Translations under genes and position numbers: made by a program
Notes under the pieces: model-generated
Database searches by the model: none
The model's input: only the letters and a program-made list of their open reading frames with translations
What the model was told of the DNA's origin: nothing
Shown: positions 39,225 to 48,724 of the stretch, piece by piece
Layout of the letters: every line of letters starts with the position of its first letter
Numbering within the stretch: the stretch's first letter is position 1
NCBI GenBank assembly: GCA_900323505.1
Contig: OOIN01000027.1
Span: 496,001-560,000, forward strand
DNA: 64,000 bases
Direction of reading: 5' to 3'
DNA from: Ustilago trichophora
Lineage: Eukaryota > Basidiomycota > Ustilaginomycetes > Ustilaginales > Ustilaginaceae

Positions 39225-39987
39225 TGGTAGAAGAGCTGAATAAGAGTGTAAAAGGAAGGTCTCAAATGTTTGCAAGGTTGGAACGAAGCTGTCGAGCTCT
39301 TAACACAGTCTGAAAACTTGTGTCAGAAATGGGTGTCGAGAAGAGGTGGTGACAGGACTGTATGGAATACTTCTTATACTTTGGTTATTTATTAATACCT
39401 TCTTCCGCAAAAAGACTTGCTCCTTCACGGGAATTCACTCTACGAATGCCACTTGTGTGATGTCGCTGCTCCTGCCGAAAGCCTTGCTGACACATTGCCG
39501 CGTCATTGTTGTAGACAGGGCGAGATAGGACCAGCTAAGCTGCAGCGATGCGGTTGAACTCGATTGCCGGAGCGTGAAAGAACATATTGCAACGCTCTCA
39601 CACCCACTTCCTCCGGTGTTTCAGGAATTCGGTATCACAGGCGGCGTTGGTGTAGTTGCGCGAGAACACAGTAGTTAATGTGATGGCTTGAGCCTGCTCC
39701 GCGGCGATGTGTCTAAGAAACTATTGAGCAACAGTTCTCTTCTGAGCCTTTCACACGATGTCCTTTGAAAGCTATGTGTCCCCACGTTTGCTGCTTTTGA
39801 CTTCAGTTCTCTGTATTATACACTGCTGCGGCGAGAGAAGCAGGAGCGGGCAAGGCATTCGAGTACATTCATATCAGCTTGCAGCGATTGCAGACTTATC
39901 TGATTTCAACCCATGTACGCCCGAAAGGATTGAGAAGTGTGTGAACAGACAGGTGAGTTAGCGTGAAAGTGGAAAGGCGTGGTCAGG
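39225..39987. other. intergenic with a possible plus-strand first exon
   Basis: About 760 bp. A plus-strand frame from the ATG at 39758 starts with a signal-like sequence (L-L-L-L-T-S-V-L-C-I-I) and reaches ACAG followed by GTGAGT at 39955. This would be a good first exon, but the second exon would have to lie inside the oppositely oriented gene at 39988, so it is more likely a relic or chance. No other gene is seen. Confidence 0.4.
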
Positions 39988-40746
39988 TTAGACCGGGGAT
40001 GTGTGAAGTTTAACCGTAGCCAGAACGCCGTGCTCTGCTTGCACAAATTGCTCCATCGACGGGGTTCGTTCGCTGAGAACACTTCGAAGATTGTGCAACA
40101 TGTTCGAAGGGTCCTTTAAGTTTTCAAGCTCTTTATGCAGTTTCTCCAGCTTGAATACCTCTGCGAAGCCGTAAAGTCCGAGGTGAGTGTGAAGTTGCGG
40201 ATCTGGTGCAAGACTTTCTGACAAGCGAAACACTCCCAAGATGGCGAATGTCTGCTTCTTGTTCTGTCCTGCAACGTTGTTCAGTCCGAAGCGTTTGAAC
40301 ATACTGTGCGGCTGAAGCAGCAGCGCGTACATCTTGTCAGGACCAGAAGCGTGAGGCATCTCAGCACGCAGTGGCAGCTGGATGAACTGCTTTTTGTTTG
40401 GGCTTGTGGTTGCCAATTGCTCCCGTATAATGCTCTGAAGGGCTATCAGTGTGCTCCTGTCAGGCTTTACAGGAACGACTTGAGTCTTTTTGTGTCCCAG
40501 GACGCTAAGACGGTCGTTCAGCTGCGTGGCATCATCGTGAAGGATGCGGTATTCCAGTTCTGGGTCCGAAATGCTGGGGATGAAGAGTGTTCGGGGCAAA
40601 GCGGGAGCTAGTTGTGGCGGTCGGATTGCTTTGCCAAAAATCGTGTTTCCAGGCGCAGCTTGGACCTGACTGCTTGTGAGTGTCAAGACGGTCATTCCAG
40701 CCATGACGATAACAACGACGGAAGGAACGACTTTGGATGGGTGCAT
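39988..40746 (-). CDS. secreted array protein, block E
   Basis: 252 residues from the ATG at 40746, chosen because Met plus H-P-S-K opens the hydrophobic signal that ends S-Q-V-Q-A. P-G-N-T-I-F-G-K follows, as in the sister 38469-39224. The domain has I-R-E-Q-L-A near 109, K-K-Q-F-I-Q-L near 119-125, K-M-Y-A-L-L-L near 137-143, N-N-V-A-G-Q-N-K-K-Q-T-F-A-I-L-G-V near 156-172, H-L-G-L-Y-G-F-A-E near 190-198 and H-N-L-R-S-V-L. There is no cysteine. The two sisters align over their full length, which marks a recent tandem duplication. Function unknown. Confidence 0.87.
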   Translation of the reverse strand: MHPSKVVPSVVVIVMAGMTVLTLTSSQVQAAPGNTIFGKAIRPPQLAPALPRTLFIPSISDPELEYRILHDDATQLNDRLSVLGHKKTQVVPVKPDRSTLIALQSIIREQLATTSPNKKQFIQLPLRAEMPHASGPDKMYALLLQPHSMFKRFGLNNVAGQNKKQTFAILGVFRLSESLAPDPQLHTHLGLYGFAEVFKLEKLHKELENLKDPSNMLHNLRSVLSERTPSMEQFVQAEHGVLATVKLHTSPV

Positions 40747-40812
40747 TGTTGAAAGCTGAGCAAGGGGATACTTCCACATCGGTAAAGACTAGTGTGGGTC
40801 GAATGCTCGACT

Positions 40813-40820
40813 CCATATAG
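40813..40820 (-). promoter_or_regulatory. TATA-like box
   Basis: CTATATGG on the minus strand, about 67 bp before the ATG at 40746. Confidence 0.4.
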
Positions 40821-41453
40821 TCGCATCGGAACTGGCGCTGTCGGACGAATTCTTGCTCTTGAATCGGCGCGTAGGTCAAAACTCGCCACAAACCTATCCA
40901 GCGACGAACAACTGGCCGAGTGGAAGAAATACTTGGTGACAGCACCTTTAATGTGCTTCCAGGCAGACATGAGGCCCACAAGATGACGAACGAAAAAAGT
41001 CGGATAGCAGTCCTACAACTTAGGCAATGCAATAGTGGATTACCACAGGTTGTGATGCGGGACGGTAATGCGTCGTTCGACCATGGTCTGACGACACTTG
41101 TAGGGTTAGACTCGATGATACAGGCTCTGGCGAGCGGAAGCGTCTTTTCTTGTGGCAACGTCGATCGCGAGGCGTGTGAAGTAGCTGGATTTATTCGACT
41201 GTTGTGGTCTTGTGCCGATGTCTCATTCCACTACGATGGAGACCGCATCAAGAACTTAGGGATTGTCAACAGCCCTGAAGGACCGGGACAATGACGACGG
41301 CAGTGGTCTGGGTCGTTCGATCACGTGAAAGTGCATGGAGTAAGCCGATGCAGTAACGGCTCATGTGTGTCACTTTTCAGCAACATGCGTGAGAGGGAAA
41401 CGCTGAAGGCTGGGTCTCGGCGGGGCGGAAATTTCATCTCCTGAGCCTTCGTG

Positions 41454-41678
41454 TTAAAATCTGGTACCACCTTCAAGTCTGAACACACAGTTTTGTTCCG
41501 ATTGATAATTAGAAGTTGCACGTGTGAAAAGGGGAGACTCATAATGTAGGAAAACATGTAAAAGATCAACAACAGCTTCTTGCGAGATTGGCGGGTCTGA
41601 TCTTCGTGTTGTGCTCGGCCTTCTACCCAGCTTTTTAACACCGGGATGAAGTGCAGCAAAGATTCCCAGCACAAGCAT
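41454..41678 (-). pseudogene. possible array gene relic
   Basis: The frame from the ATG at 41678 has a short hydrophobic start (M-L-V-L-G-I-F-A-A-L). It then has P-P-I-S-Q-E-A-V-V-D-L-L, reminiscent of the P-I-S-E-Q-A-L segment before the first strand in block G genes, and stops after 74 codons. Another frame follows downstream. It fits a decayed array member but is weak. Confidence 0.25.
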
Positions 41679-42278
41679 GGCTGACGCACCGTTCACACGT
41701 CTGGTCGCATGCAGGTCTACTTGGATGGGTCATGCCAACTGGTAGCGCCTCAGATGTCTCCACTGCCGACCATTACCAGAAAAAAAATGGGTTATCTGGA
41801 TGGAAAATGGGGCGAGCCCGTGGGAACCTACCCATGTGTCCCTGGTGAAGACGGCTTCATCAGCTCCTTTAATCTCATTGCAGAAAGACTCAGACAAATA
41901 CATGCGCCGTCCCACATGCAAGTGTGTGGGGTTTTCACGATGAAAACTGCATGCATGACTCCCAAGGTACACAGATGTAGCTCATTCAGAACGCTCGGAG
42001 GCTCACTCTGCCAGTCGGATCGGTTGCAGTCCAGGAAAATGAACTGATGAACCGACCCGACAAAAAAATGCAATGGAGGAATGGTTCAGTGTGCCTACTT
42101 CAGCGAACATCTCTGGTAAGAGAGAGTATAGATACAAAGGCGACAGGGCCATACGAGAACCGCGTAGGTACGAAAGGTCTAGGAACGAGAAGGATTTCAC
42201 TCCAGGGGGCTGTTGCTTCTGCTTGATGGCGCCGTACAAACTGCGGTCAAGGCTGGAAATCTCTAACTAACCAAAGAG

Positions 42279-42959
42279 CTACGGATGTAGAATCTGACGT
42301 AAAGATTTTGCCACATATCTTCCCTGCTGCGGTCCTGCAATCCTTGTGTGAAAATCCTGGGCTCTGTTGACGCCAATGATTCCGTAGAGCTTCACCGTTG
42401 GCTTGTCCTCGCTTGCAGATCCTGTATTCAGCGTCAATGCGGTTGGGTCGTGGTCGTGATCGGCAACTCCAAAGACGATCACGCGCTGGGATTCCCCTTG
42501 ACCGGCGAAGCTGCCTCTTGTGACAGGAAATCCGGCAAACCCTTGATGCGTCAACGGCATGGCAAAAACCCTCAGACCTCGTTTGTTGTCGGCCAGTGGG
42601 ATCATCTGTCTCCGATCCGGCGCCTGCACCATCTGCTGTCGAATAACCTGCACCATATTCCGAGGAATGACGGGTGGCAACAGGTCAAGTGATTGGTCTG
42701 GTTCGTCCGGGATCCAATTGTAATCGATATGAACATAATTCAGCTTAACGAGAACGGCGGCAAGCAGGATGCGGTAGGTGTCCCGATCGACCAGCCCTAG
42801 TTTGCTGATTTTGAATGTCTGTGGTAGCCAATGTTCCGGCTGGGAGGGTGCTCTTGCATGAAAATCAACCGGTGCCCTTTCATTGAAGCCAGCAGGAATG
42901 GCTTGTACCGAGATGAACAGACTAGAGAGAAGAAGGAAGAAGCGGTACCACATTGGCAA
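42279..42959 (-). CDS. secreted array protein, block E
   Basis: 226 residues (Met1, or Met3 at 42953). The signal is residues 1-20 (F-F-L-L-L-S-S-L-F-I-S-V-Q-A). A short linker without strong proline bias follows. The domain has V-I-R-Q-Q-M-V near 105-111, R-R-Q-M-I-P-L near 116-122, R-V-F-A-M-P-L near 129-135, R-G-S-F-A-G-Q near 145, Q-R-V-I-V-F-G-V near 154-161, V-K-L-Y-G-I-I-G-V near 184-192 and ends S-L-R-Q-I-L-H-P. There is no cysteine. The end matches 37026-37700 and 43318-43950. Function unknown. Confidence 0.85.
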   Translation of the reverse strand: MPMWYRFFLLLSSLFISVQAIPAGFNERAPVDFHARAPSQPEHWLPQTFKISKLGLVDRDTYRILLAAVLVKLNYVHIDYNWIPDEPDQSLDLLPPVIPRNMVQVIRQQMVQAPDRRQMIPLADNKRGLRVFAMPLTHQGFAGFPVTRGSFAGQGESQRVIVFGVADHDHDPTALTLNTGSASEDKPTVKLYGIIGVNRAQDFHTRIAGPQQGRYVAKSLRQILHP

Positions 42960-43317
42960 AAACCTGCGTATGCTTGGTAAACCGACAACAAGGATCGCGG
43001 GGAGACATTCAGTCTTCTTCGTGGACAGGAGAGGAAGTGAGAATGGTGACGGGGTGAAAAGACAAAGAAAAGAAGGAGGTAGGCAAAGACGAGGGGCCTA
43101 AAATGGAGAATGGTGGGCTGCGATGGTTCTGGTCACGCACACGGTCTCGTCCCCTTGCGGCAACTGCACTGATATCGGCAGTGTGGGGTGAATCCCACTT
43201 TATTGGATTGAAGCACAGCTCCGTGCCTTTGAAAGATCTCGTTAGCCTCGGCACAGACTTCGAATACATCATACTGTATGGAGGCAACGGCGCACGACTT
43301 CTTCTGCCTGCTGTACT
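42960..43317. other. intergenic, no gene seen
   Basis: About 360 bp, purine-rich on the plus strand near 43020-43100. No feature is recognised. Confidence 0.5.
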
Positions 43318-43950
43318 TTAGGGGTGTAATATCTCCCTCAGGGTTTGCACCTTGTTTCGGCCTTCTGTTATCGCGGGCATGGTATCGTGCAAGGTACCGG
43401 CATCAGTCACATGAAGAAGACCGTAAATTTCAGCCTGTGTCCGTGACTGCGTATTAACCGTTCGTGTAGCTTGAGTAGGGTGCGTGAACCTGATGATGGC
43501 CAGCTTTTGAGAGTAGCTTTCACCAGCAAACGTTCCGACTTCTTTTCGATGGTAGCCAAAGAATCTGGTGTGCGTCAAAGGTACCGCATGTACCGTAGCT
43601 GGTCCTTGCTTGTGGATAAACAAGAACTGCTTCTTATCCGGATTTTGGACCATTTGAAAATGGACAGTGGGGGCTATCCTTCGTAGACCGTCGCTGCTGA
43701 GCGGATGAACTGAAACCTGACTATTCGGATAGCCCATGTCATTGACCCTGACCCTAATGTTTCGAGCGTAGTCATGAAGAACAGGTGTTTTGCCTTCAGT
43801 GACCGGAAGATCTTGTGAGAATGGGACTGAGAAGCCGTCCAGATCGTGATGACCTCGGGGGATGGAAACTGTATTACCAGCGAGCACAGTGCTCACCTGA
43901 AGGAGGATGAACTTCGCACTAAGAGAAGGTATCTGACAATGAAGATGCAT
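43318..43950 (-). CDS. secreted array protein, block E
   Basis: 210 residues. The signal is residues 1-24 and is less hydrophobic than in most members (A-K-F-I-L-L-Q-V-S-T-V-L-A). The domain has H-F-Q-M-V-Q-N-P-D-K-K-Q-F-L-F-I near 97-112, V-H-A-V-P-L near 120-125, V-G-T-F-A-G-E near 137-143, Q-K-L-A-I-I-R-F near 147-154, A-E-I-Y-G-L-L-H-V near 173-181 and ends T-L-R-E-I-L-H-P. The only cysteine is in the signal. The F-A-G motif and the terminal I-L-H-P tie it to 42279-42959. A TTAAAAG stretch about 65 bp upstream could be the TATA box. Confidence 0.84.
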   Translation of the reverse strand: MHLHCQIPSLSAKFILLQVSTVLAGNTVSIPRGHHDLDGFSVPFSQDLPVTEGKTPVLHDYARNIRVRVNDMGYPNSQVSVHPLSSDGLRRIAPTVHFQMVQNPDKKQFLFIHKQGPATVHAVPLTHTRFFGYHRKEVGTFAGESYSQKLAIIRFTHPTQATRTVNTQSRTQAEIYGLLHVTDAGTLHDTMPAITEGRNKVQTLREILHP

Positions 43951-44847
43951 ACTGTCAGCTCTGGAATTTTGATGAACGTTACACTGTGGCTTTCAACGAG
44001 CCACAGCTACCTTTTAACCTTTCCTGGTCAGCTCGGCCACACAAGGGCCAACACGAGGACGTATCTAGGAGCAAGTGTCACGACGTGTGCCGCCCAGGCT
44101 TTTGAGCGTATGTGGACATCGGACTTTCGCGCAAGTAGTCAGGCTTGCTGTCAAAGGACGATGAGCGTGGGATATCGAACGGGCCATTGCAGCCTGCCTC
44201 AACAGGCGAGGCAGATGTACCAGGGGTCTGAGGTCTCGAACTTACCTGGTCCTACGTAATCCTGTTGCTAGATCCAGCAAGGAGCTTCATTGATCGTGTA
44301 AGCCACAGAAAAGAGGACAAAGGAGTGTGGGCAACAGTGGCTTTAGCGAGAATCACGGCAACCGATTCCAGTCGGTCTGAGAACATGACAGCGCAGGATG
44401 CGTTACATCGAAATCAAACTTAGTCATTCTCTCACGCTGCAGGGTCCACCAGCCAGTCTGTTGCTGCTGAGCCGGGGAACAAGCACATTCTCGCTTCATC
44501 CTTCCCACAGCGCAATTTCACCAACATTCTATCTCACTCTAATGCTGTAACACGCCTCTGTTCAATACCTCATGGAGGTCTGCCATCAAGGCAAAAGCTA
44601 GAAGAGACGCGCTTGAGCAGAGCAAGACGCCACAGCCTAGCATAATGTCGTGGATTCAATGGCGCCGTAAGATAATCTCTACGAGGAAGCGCAGGGAAAG
44701 CTGTGCAGGGGCTGACAAAGCAGAAAAATGGATGCCGGCAACGGGAAACCGTGCGTGCGTATGTTCGTGGTCGCTCAAAGGATGGAAGATGCATGCGGGC
44801 TACGAAGAATGTGGCTGAAACTTCCTTCAAACGCACATACATGAGTA
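43951..44847. other. intergenic, no gene seen
   Basis: About 900 bp between blocks E and F. No gene or repeat is recognised. Confidence 0.5.
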
Positions 44848-45433
44848 CTAACCGGCGCGCAAGCGTATTAAGACATCTTCCAGGGTTAGAACGAGATGAT
44901 TTTGTGCCTGGTTCCGGTGTGTCGCACCGAGGCTCCAATCGATTCCTTGAACGTGCGATGCTTTAGCATACCCGACGACAAAGAAGGTGGGTTTCGGCTG
45001 CTGCCCTAGCTGCCAATGGTGGCGAAAAACAGGGGCGGCATCCCGGAGGGCAAAAGTACGGTGTCCGGCCGGATAGTGCACATCTCGACCTTCGTCTACA
45101 GGAAATGCCAGAGAGAGTCCTGGCAAGGAAGAACGTCTTGCGCCAAGGTTCACGAAAAGCCGATCCTGGGACTGGCTCAGTTGTTGTACGAGCTCGTCAG
45201 TGAGGAATGGTGCCCTATGAATAGGCTCCACGGTGCCCTGTGGATGCATAGCTGGAATGATATCCGACAGACGCTGCACGGAATCGTTCGGTAGTCCTGA
45301 ACCGTCTACGAGGAAAACATCTCTCCTCGGGATCCGGTCTCGGCAATCCTGGTGCCACAATACATGGTGAAAGGAAAATGCAAAGCAGCACGAGGCACAT
45401 CTGCGCCGCAAGGGAGCCAGCAGGTTGTGGCAT
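44848..45433 (-). pseudogene. block F array gene with a frameshift after the signal
   Basis: The signal is encoded from the ATG at 45433 (or 45400): M-C-L-V-L-L-C-I-F-L-S-P. The rest of the protein is in the next frame, reading L-V-D-G-S-G-L, then R-L-F-V-N-L-G, L-S-L-A-F-P-V, T-F-F-V-V-G-Y-A-K-A and ending L-T-L-E-D-V-L-I-R-L at 44848. That second frame has no ATG near its start. The switch, a net +1, lies between about 45300 and 45365. There is no room for a normal intron, so a one-base insertion or two-base deletion is likely. The domain is otherwise intact. A sequencing error is the alternative. Confidence 0.75.
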
Positions 45434-46808
45434 TCTCGCTAAACAATCGTGATGTCAAAACCGTTGAGATGGTGTCGGAATGGCGTGCCAGTGTGGAACT
45501 GACCGGGCTTTGTGGTTGTCTTCCCGGCTGAGCATCGCTCTCTGACATAATAGAACAACTGTGAATGCGGCTAGACTAGTGAGGCCTGAAGCTCGATGAG
45601 GCTCCCAGCCGGCCGTAAGGGGCTGGTCGAGCGCAAAGGGCAGCGACAAGGACAAGGGAGGGAGTACAGGGTGGGAAAAGAATTACTGAGCTTGCTAGGC
45701 GAGGCCTAGCAAAAGGTAAAGAGGTGATGGTACTAAGAAGAATGACATCGGACGAATAACATAACATAGAGGCAAGATGAAGTGGGTGACGTGGCGAGCT
45801 CTGTTTGCCCAGAAGCTCTCGCCCTGTCGCACAAGTTGCACGCCCAAGGCTGACTGTTTAGACAGTCTAGTTCACCCATCAATACTCCCATTCTTGAGGT
45901 CGAGAAATCACCAAAAGAACAAGCCACCTTGCGGTGCTTTGCGGTATCTGCAAGTCTCAGTAAGCTGCCGATATGCTTTCGTACATGTGACTTTTTACTT
46001 TTTTTTGCACTTTGGTCCAGAAAGTCCGATGGCACCCTGTCTCATATATGCATGCAAAAGATTAGCTGCTGCATCGAGACACTGAAGCGGACGACACCAC
46101 TCGAAATAAAGAATGTACGCCCCCTAAGACGGGAAAAGCAGAGTTCACTGGCAAACAAAAGGCCTCATGAAGTTCACGCACGTTCACCCACCGGCTACGT
46201 CACGCCAAGAAGCGGCGCCCATGCATGGCAACTGCTCTAAAATTTCATTGTGACGCCGGCCAAAACCGGATTCGAATCTCGTTCTGTCGCTCGTCGAATC
46301 AAGAGGTCACCACGGACAGACAATGCTTGGCTCGTCGCCGGAGGTAAAGATCACAGGCTACGCGGATATTTGCCATCCAACAGCGCCTGCTCGCCCACCC
46401 TACGGCGCCTATCTTCCCACTCAACAGCAAGTGACGTCGCATGCAGCTGTGCATAGTTGCTAACACAACCCGACATTTCTGCCCATACTGAGGTGCTCAT
46501 GCTCCAACAAAGCCGGGTCTTTTGTACAGGAAATTTTTGTTGGAGAGGACTTCCTCACAAAGCTTTCCAAGCTCACAGCGGATGAAAGATGCTTACCCAC
46601 AAACTTTGCCCAGTCCTTAATGTGACAAGGTGCCAGCACCAGATCGATTGAGGAGCCACCTTGACCGAAACATAGCGTGGAGGTTCTGCCTTTCTTGCTG
46701 CTGGTGGGTGGGTCTTGGGCATTTAAGTACACGCTTTCTTCTTCGGAAGTTTCTTGACCTAAATCAACCACCACTTGCTCCTTCCGGACACAGAAGTCTG
46801 GCTCAAAG
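45434..46808. other. intergenic with element A
   Basis: 1.4 kb. It holds one element A copy. A TTTAAG stretch near 46724 lies about 85 bp before the plus-strand gene at 46809. No other gene is seen. Confidence 0.5.
45522..45841 (-). repeat. element A copy, complete, minus orientation
   Basis: About 320 bp from TTCCCGGCTGAGCATCGCTC to GCCCTGTCGCACAAGTTGCA. It is one of the best preserved copies and is used with 47688-48000 and 60004-60319 to define the element. Confidence 0.85.
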
Positions 46809-47360
46809 ATGTTCAAGATCATCAAGGGCCTCTTATCTTTGACGCTGATGTGGCTGATCGCTCAGCCGATCAAGGCGTTCATTATTCCAGACGGTGAAAT
46901 CATCTGGAGAGCTGGCCAACCGACCAGGTACTTTCAGAGCAACATTGTGACGCTCATTCGACTTGGATATGAACGGGAAATTCAGGGTAAGCACCCCCAT
47001 TTTATACAAGTATCTGTACCTAAGTCGTTCAGGCAATCTTACCAGCCTTTTGCGATCTCATATTTCATCCCTACTACAGCTGGACGGCCTGTACATGCGA
47101 TGCTTGGTGGAGCTGAACAGGCATTTACGGATCACGTTATGCAACAAAATCGGTTTGGTAAGGAGTGCAACCTCCCATAGCGACAACGATGTGTGAGATC
47201 TGGCCGCTGACTGCCGTGCTTTTACACAATCTCACTTACAGGCCAGCATCGTGATATCACTGGACTGGAGTTCAACCAGTGGTATGGAAGATGGGCCTCA
47301 GAGCAGGCTCGAGCGCATGCGGTAGCTGCATCGGCTAGAAATCCGGGCCGTCAGCACTGA
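46809..47360 (+). CDS. secreted protein, two exons, unrelated to the array
   Basis: Exon 1 is 46809-47157 and exon 2 is 47242-47360. The 84-bp intron starts GTAAGG, contains a CTGAC branch-like site and ends CTTACAG. Without splicing the frame stops at once inside the intron, adding a lone cysteine. With splicing it gives 155 residues and no cysteine. The signal is residues 1-23 (M-F-K-I-I-K-G-L-L-S-L-T-L). The mature part has Y-F-Q-S-N-I-V-T-L-I-R-L-G, F-I-Q-V-S-V-P and I-S-Y-F-I-P, then a C-terminal helix with W-Y-G-R-W-A-S. The family is not recognised. A weak similarity to the strand spacing of the array is possible but not convincing. Confidence 0.82.
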
Positions 47361-47529
47361 AGATAGATTGGTCGCTGCCTGATCAATGGCTTTTCCATTC
47401 TCGCTATGCCTATCAGAGAAATGCTGTTGTGCATCCTTTTCTTCCAGGAAACTTTCACGATACGCTTCCTTCGTTCTGTGTTGCGTTCTAACTCTATCAC
47501 TCTGAAACAGCTCAGAAGTTTTGCCAAGA

Positions 47530-47687
47530 TGCAATTCGTGCGACAAGGCAAGAGCGTCTGGGCAATCAGAGCTCGCCACGTCAGCTACTTCACAATGATC
47601 TCTCTACGTTTTTCTTCCTTGACTTCACATATTATCATCTCCTTACCTTGCGATAGGCCACGCCTAGCGGACTCAGTTTTCCTTTCC
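47530..47687 (+). repeat. element A copy, first half (interrupted)
   Basis: First half of a plus-oriented element A (GCAATTCGTGCGACAAGG ... GGACTCAGTTTTCC). It breaks at the start of the inner copy and resumes at about 48001. Confidence 0.75.
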
Positions 47688-48000
47688 CTCCCGGCTGAGC
47701 ATCGCTCCTTGACATAATGGAACAACTGAGATTGCGGCTAGACCAGTGAGGCCTGAAGCTCGATGAGGCTCCCAGCCCGCCGTAGAGGGGCTGGTCGAGC
47801 GCAGAGGGCGAGCGACAAGAAAGGGAGGGAGTACAGGGTGGGAAAAAGAAACTAAGATCACTAGGCAAGGCCTAGCGAAGGTAAAGAGTTGATGGTAGTA
47901 AAGAACATAGGACAAACAACATAGAGGCATAATGAAGTGGGCGACGTGGAAGGGTGAGCTCTGCTCGCCCAGACGCTCTCGCCCTGTCGCACGAGTTACA
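47688..48000 (-). repeat. element A copy, complete, nested inside another copy
   Basis: About 313 bp, minus orientation, from TCCCGGCTGAGC to CGCACGAGTTACA. It interrupts the plus-oriented copy, so the element has been mobile at least twice at this site. Confidence 0.82.
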
Positions 48001-48153
48001 GCCCTGTACTGCCTCATTTTGTTCTTGTCACTCGCGCTCTGCGTCGGATCAGCCCCCTTACGAAGGGCCGGAAGCCTCACCGAGTTTCACGTCTTATAGC
48101 CGCAATCACAATCAGTTTCTCAAAATGTTCAAGAGTGCGATGCTCAGCCGGGA
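48001..48153 (+). repeat. element A copy, second half (interrupted)
   Basis: Second half of the outer copy (CCCTGTACTGCCTC, TTGTTCTTGTCACTCGCG ... TGCGATGCTCAGCCGGGA). Confidence 0.75.
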
Positions 48154-48417
48154 GAGTCAAAGAAATTTTTGAGATATGGTCATGACGTCCTGAGGTTCCT
48201 AGAGATCATTGGATGTGCTCCACATGAATCGTAGAAAAGCCTTCTGAACTGATGAAATCAAGATTCGGTCCCACAGCAAGAGCGCTGACTGGATCTGAAC
48301 ATATACATCAAGACTGTCTCATCCTGGAGAGACGGAGCCTCAATTCAAGAAGCCGGCCAGAGGAGTCTGAGCTCATGTAAGAGCTCATCCATCTTGAGAG
48401 CAACACCAGGTTCTAAG

Positions 48418-48724
48418 TGTTGGTTTGTCTGATGGGTGGTGGGTCGATCGATCCACACACAGGTATTGGTAGGACGCAGTGTTGATTCCTTCGACGCGAA
48501 CTAAGTGAGTAAGGACAGTGATGTTGATGTGGCTCGTAGACAAGACGAAGTACTGACTATCTGCTATGGGTTTTGTACGTCCTACCCTGTGAAAACCGAG
48601 AACGACACACGCAGGTAGAGCTCGGGCCTCTACCCCTGTCCGGATACCGGCACATCCAGTGTGCCGGTGCTTTACGCAATCGCACACGCATACTCGAGCC
48701 GATACGGCGCTCGGGCCTCCAACA
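48418..48724 (-). repeat. solo LTR with 5-bp target duplication, inserted in a gene
   Basis: 307 bp with ends TGTTGG and CCAACA, flanked by CTAAG at 48413-48417 and 48725-48729. It is the same LTR as 5166-5470 in opposite orientation, with the same 9-bp hairpin (48646-48668). It inserted in the 3' part of an array gene, in the same direction as that gene, and now supplies its stop codon. Confidence 0.92.

Larger units (their letters stand above)
40747..42278. other. long intergenic stretch with a weak relic
   Basis: 1.5 kb. It contains the possible relic at 41454-41678. A 112-residue plus-strand frame at 41709-42047 has no signal and no recognised motif. Nothing else is supported. Confidence 0.45.
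47361..48417. other. intergenic: nested element A pair
   Basis: About 1.06 kb. The nested element A copies fill most of it. The last 70 bp before the LTR (48345-48412) are the detached 3' end of the gene at 48672-49241. Confidence 0.6.

Noticed and set aside
40532..41158. 208-codon minus-strand frame overlapping the start of the 39988-40746 gene
   Set aside because: It is the shadow of that gene in another frame; composition is random and no signal is present.
47673..48080. Open frames with shared peptides at 45.5, 47.8 and 60.0 kb that look like a protein family
   Set aside because: They are translations of element A copies; similarity reflects the repeat, not coding.
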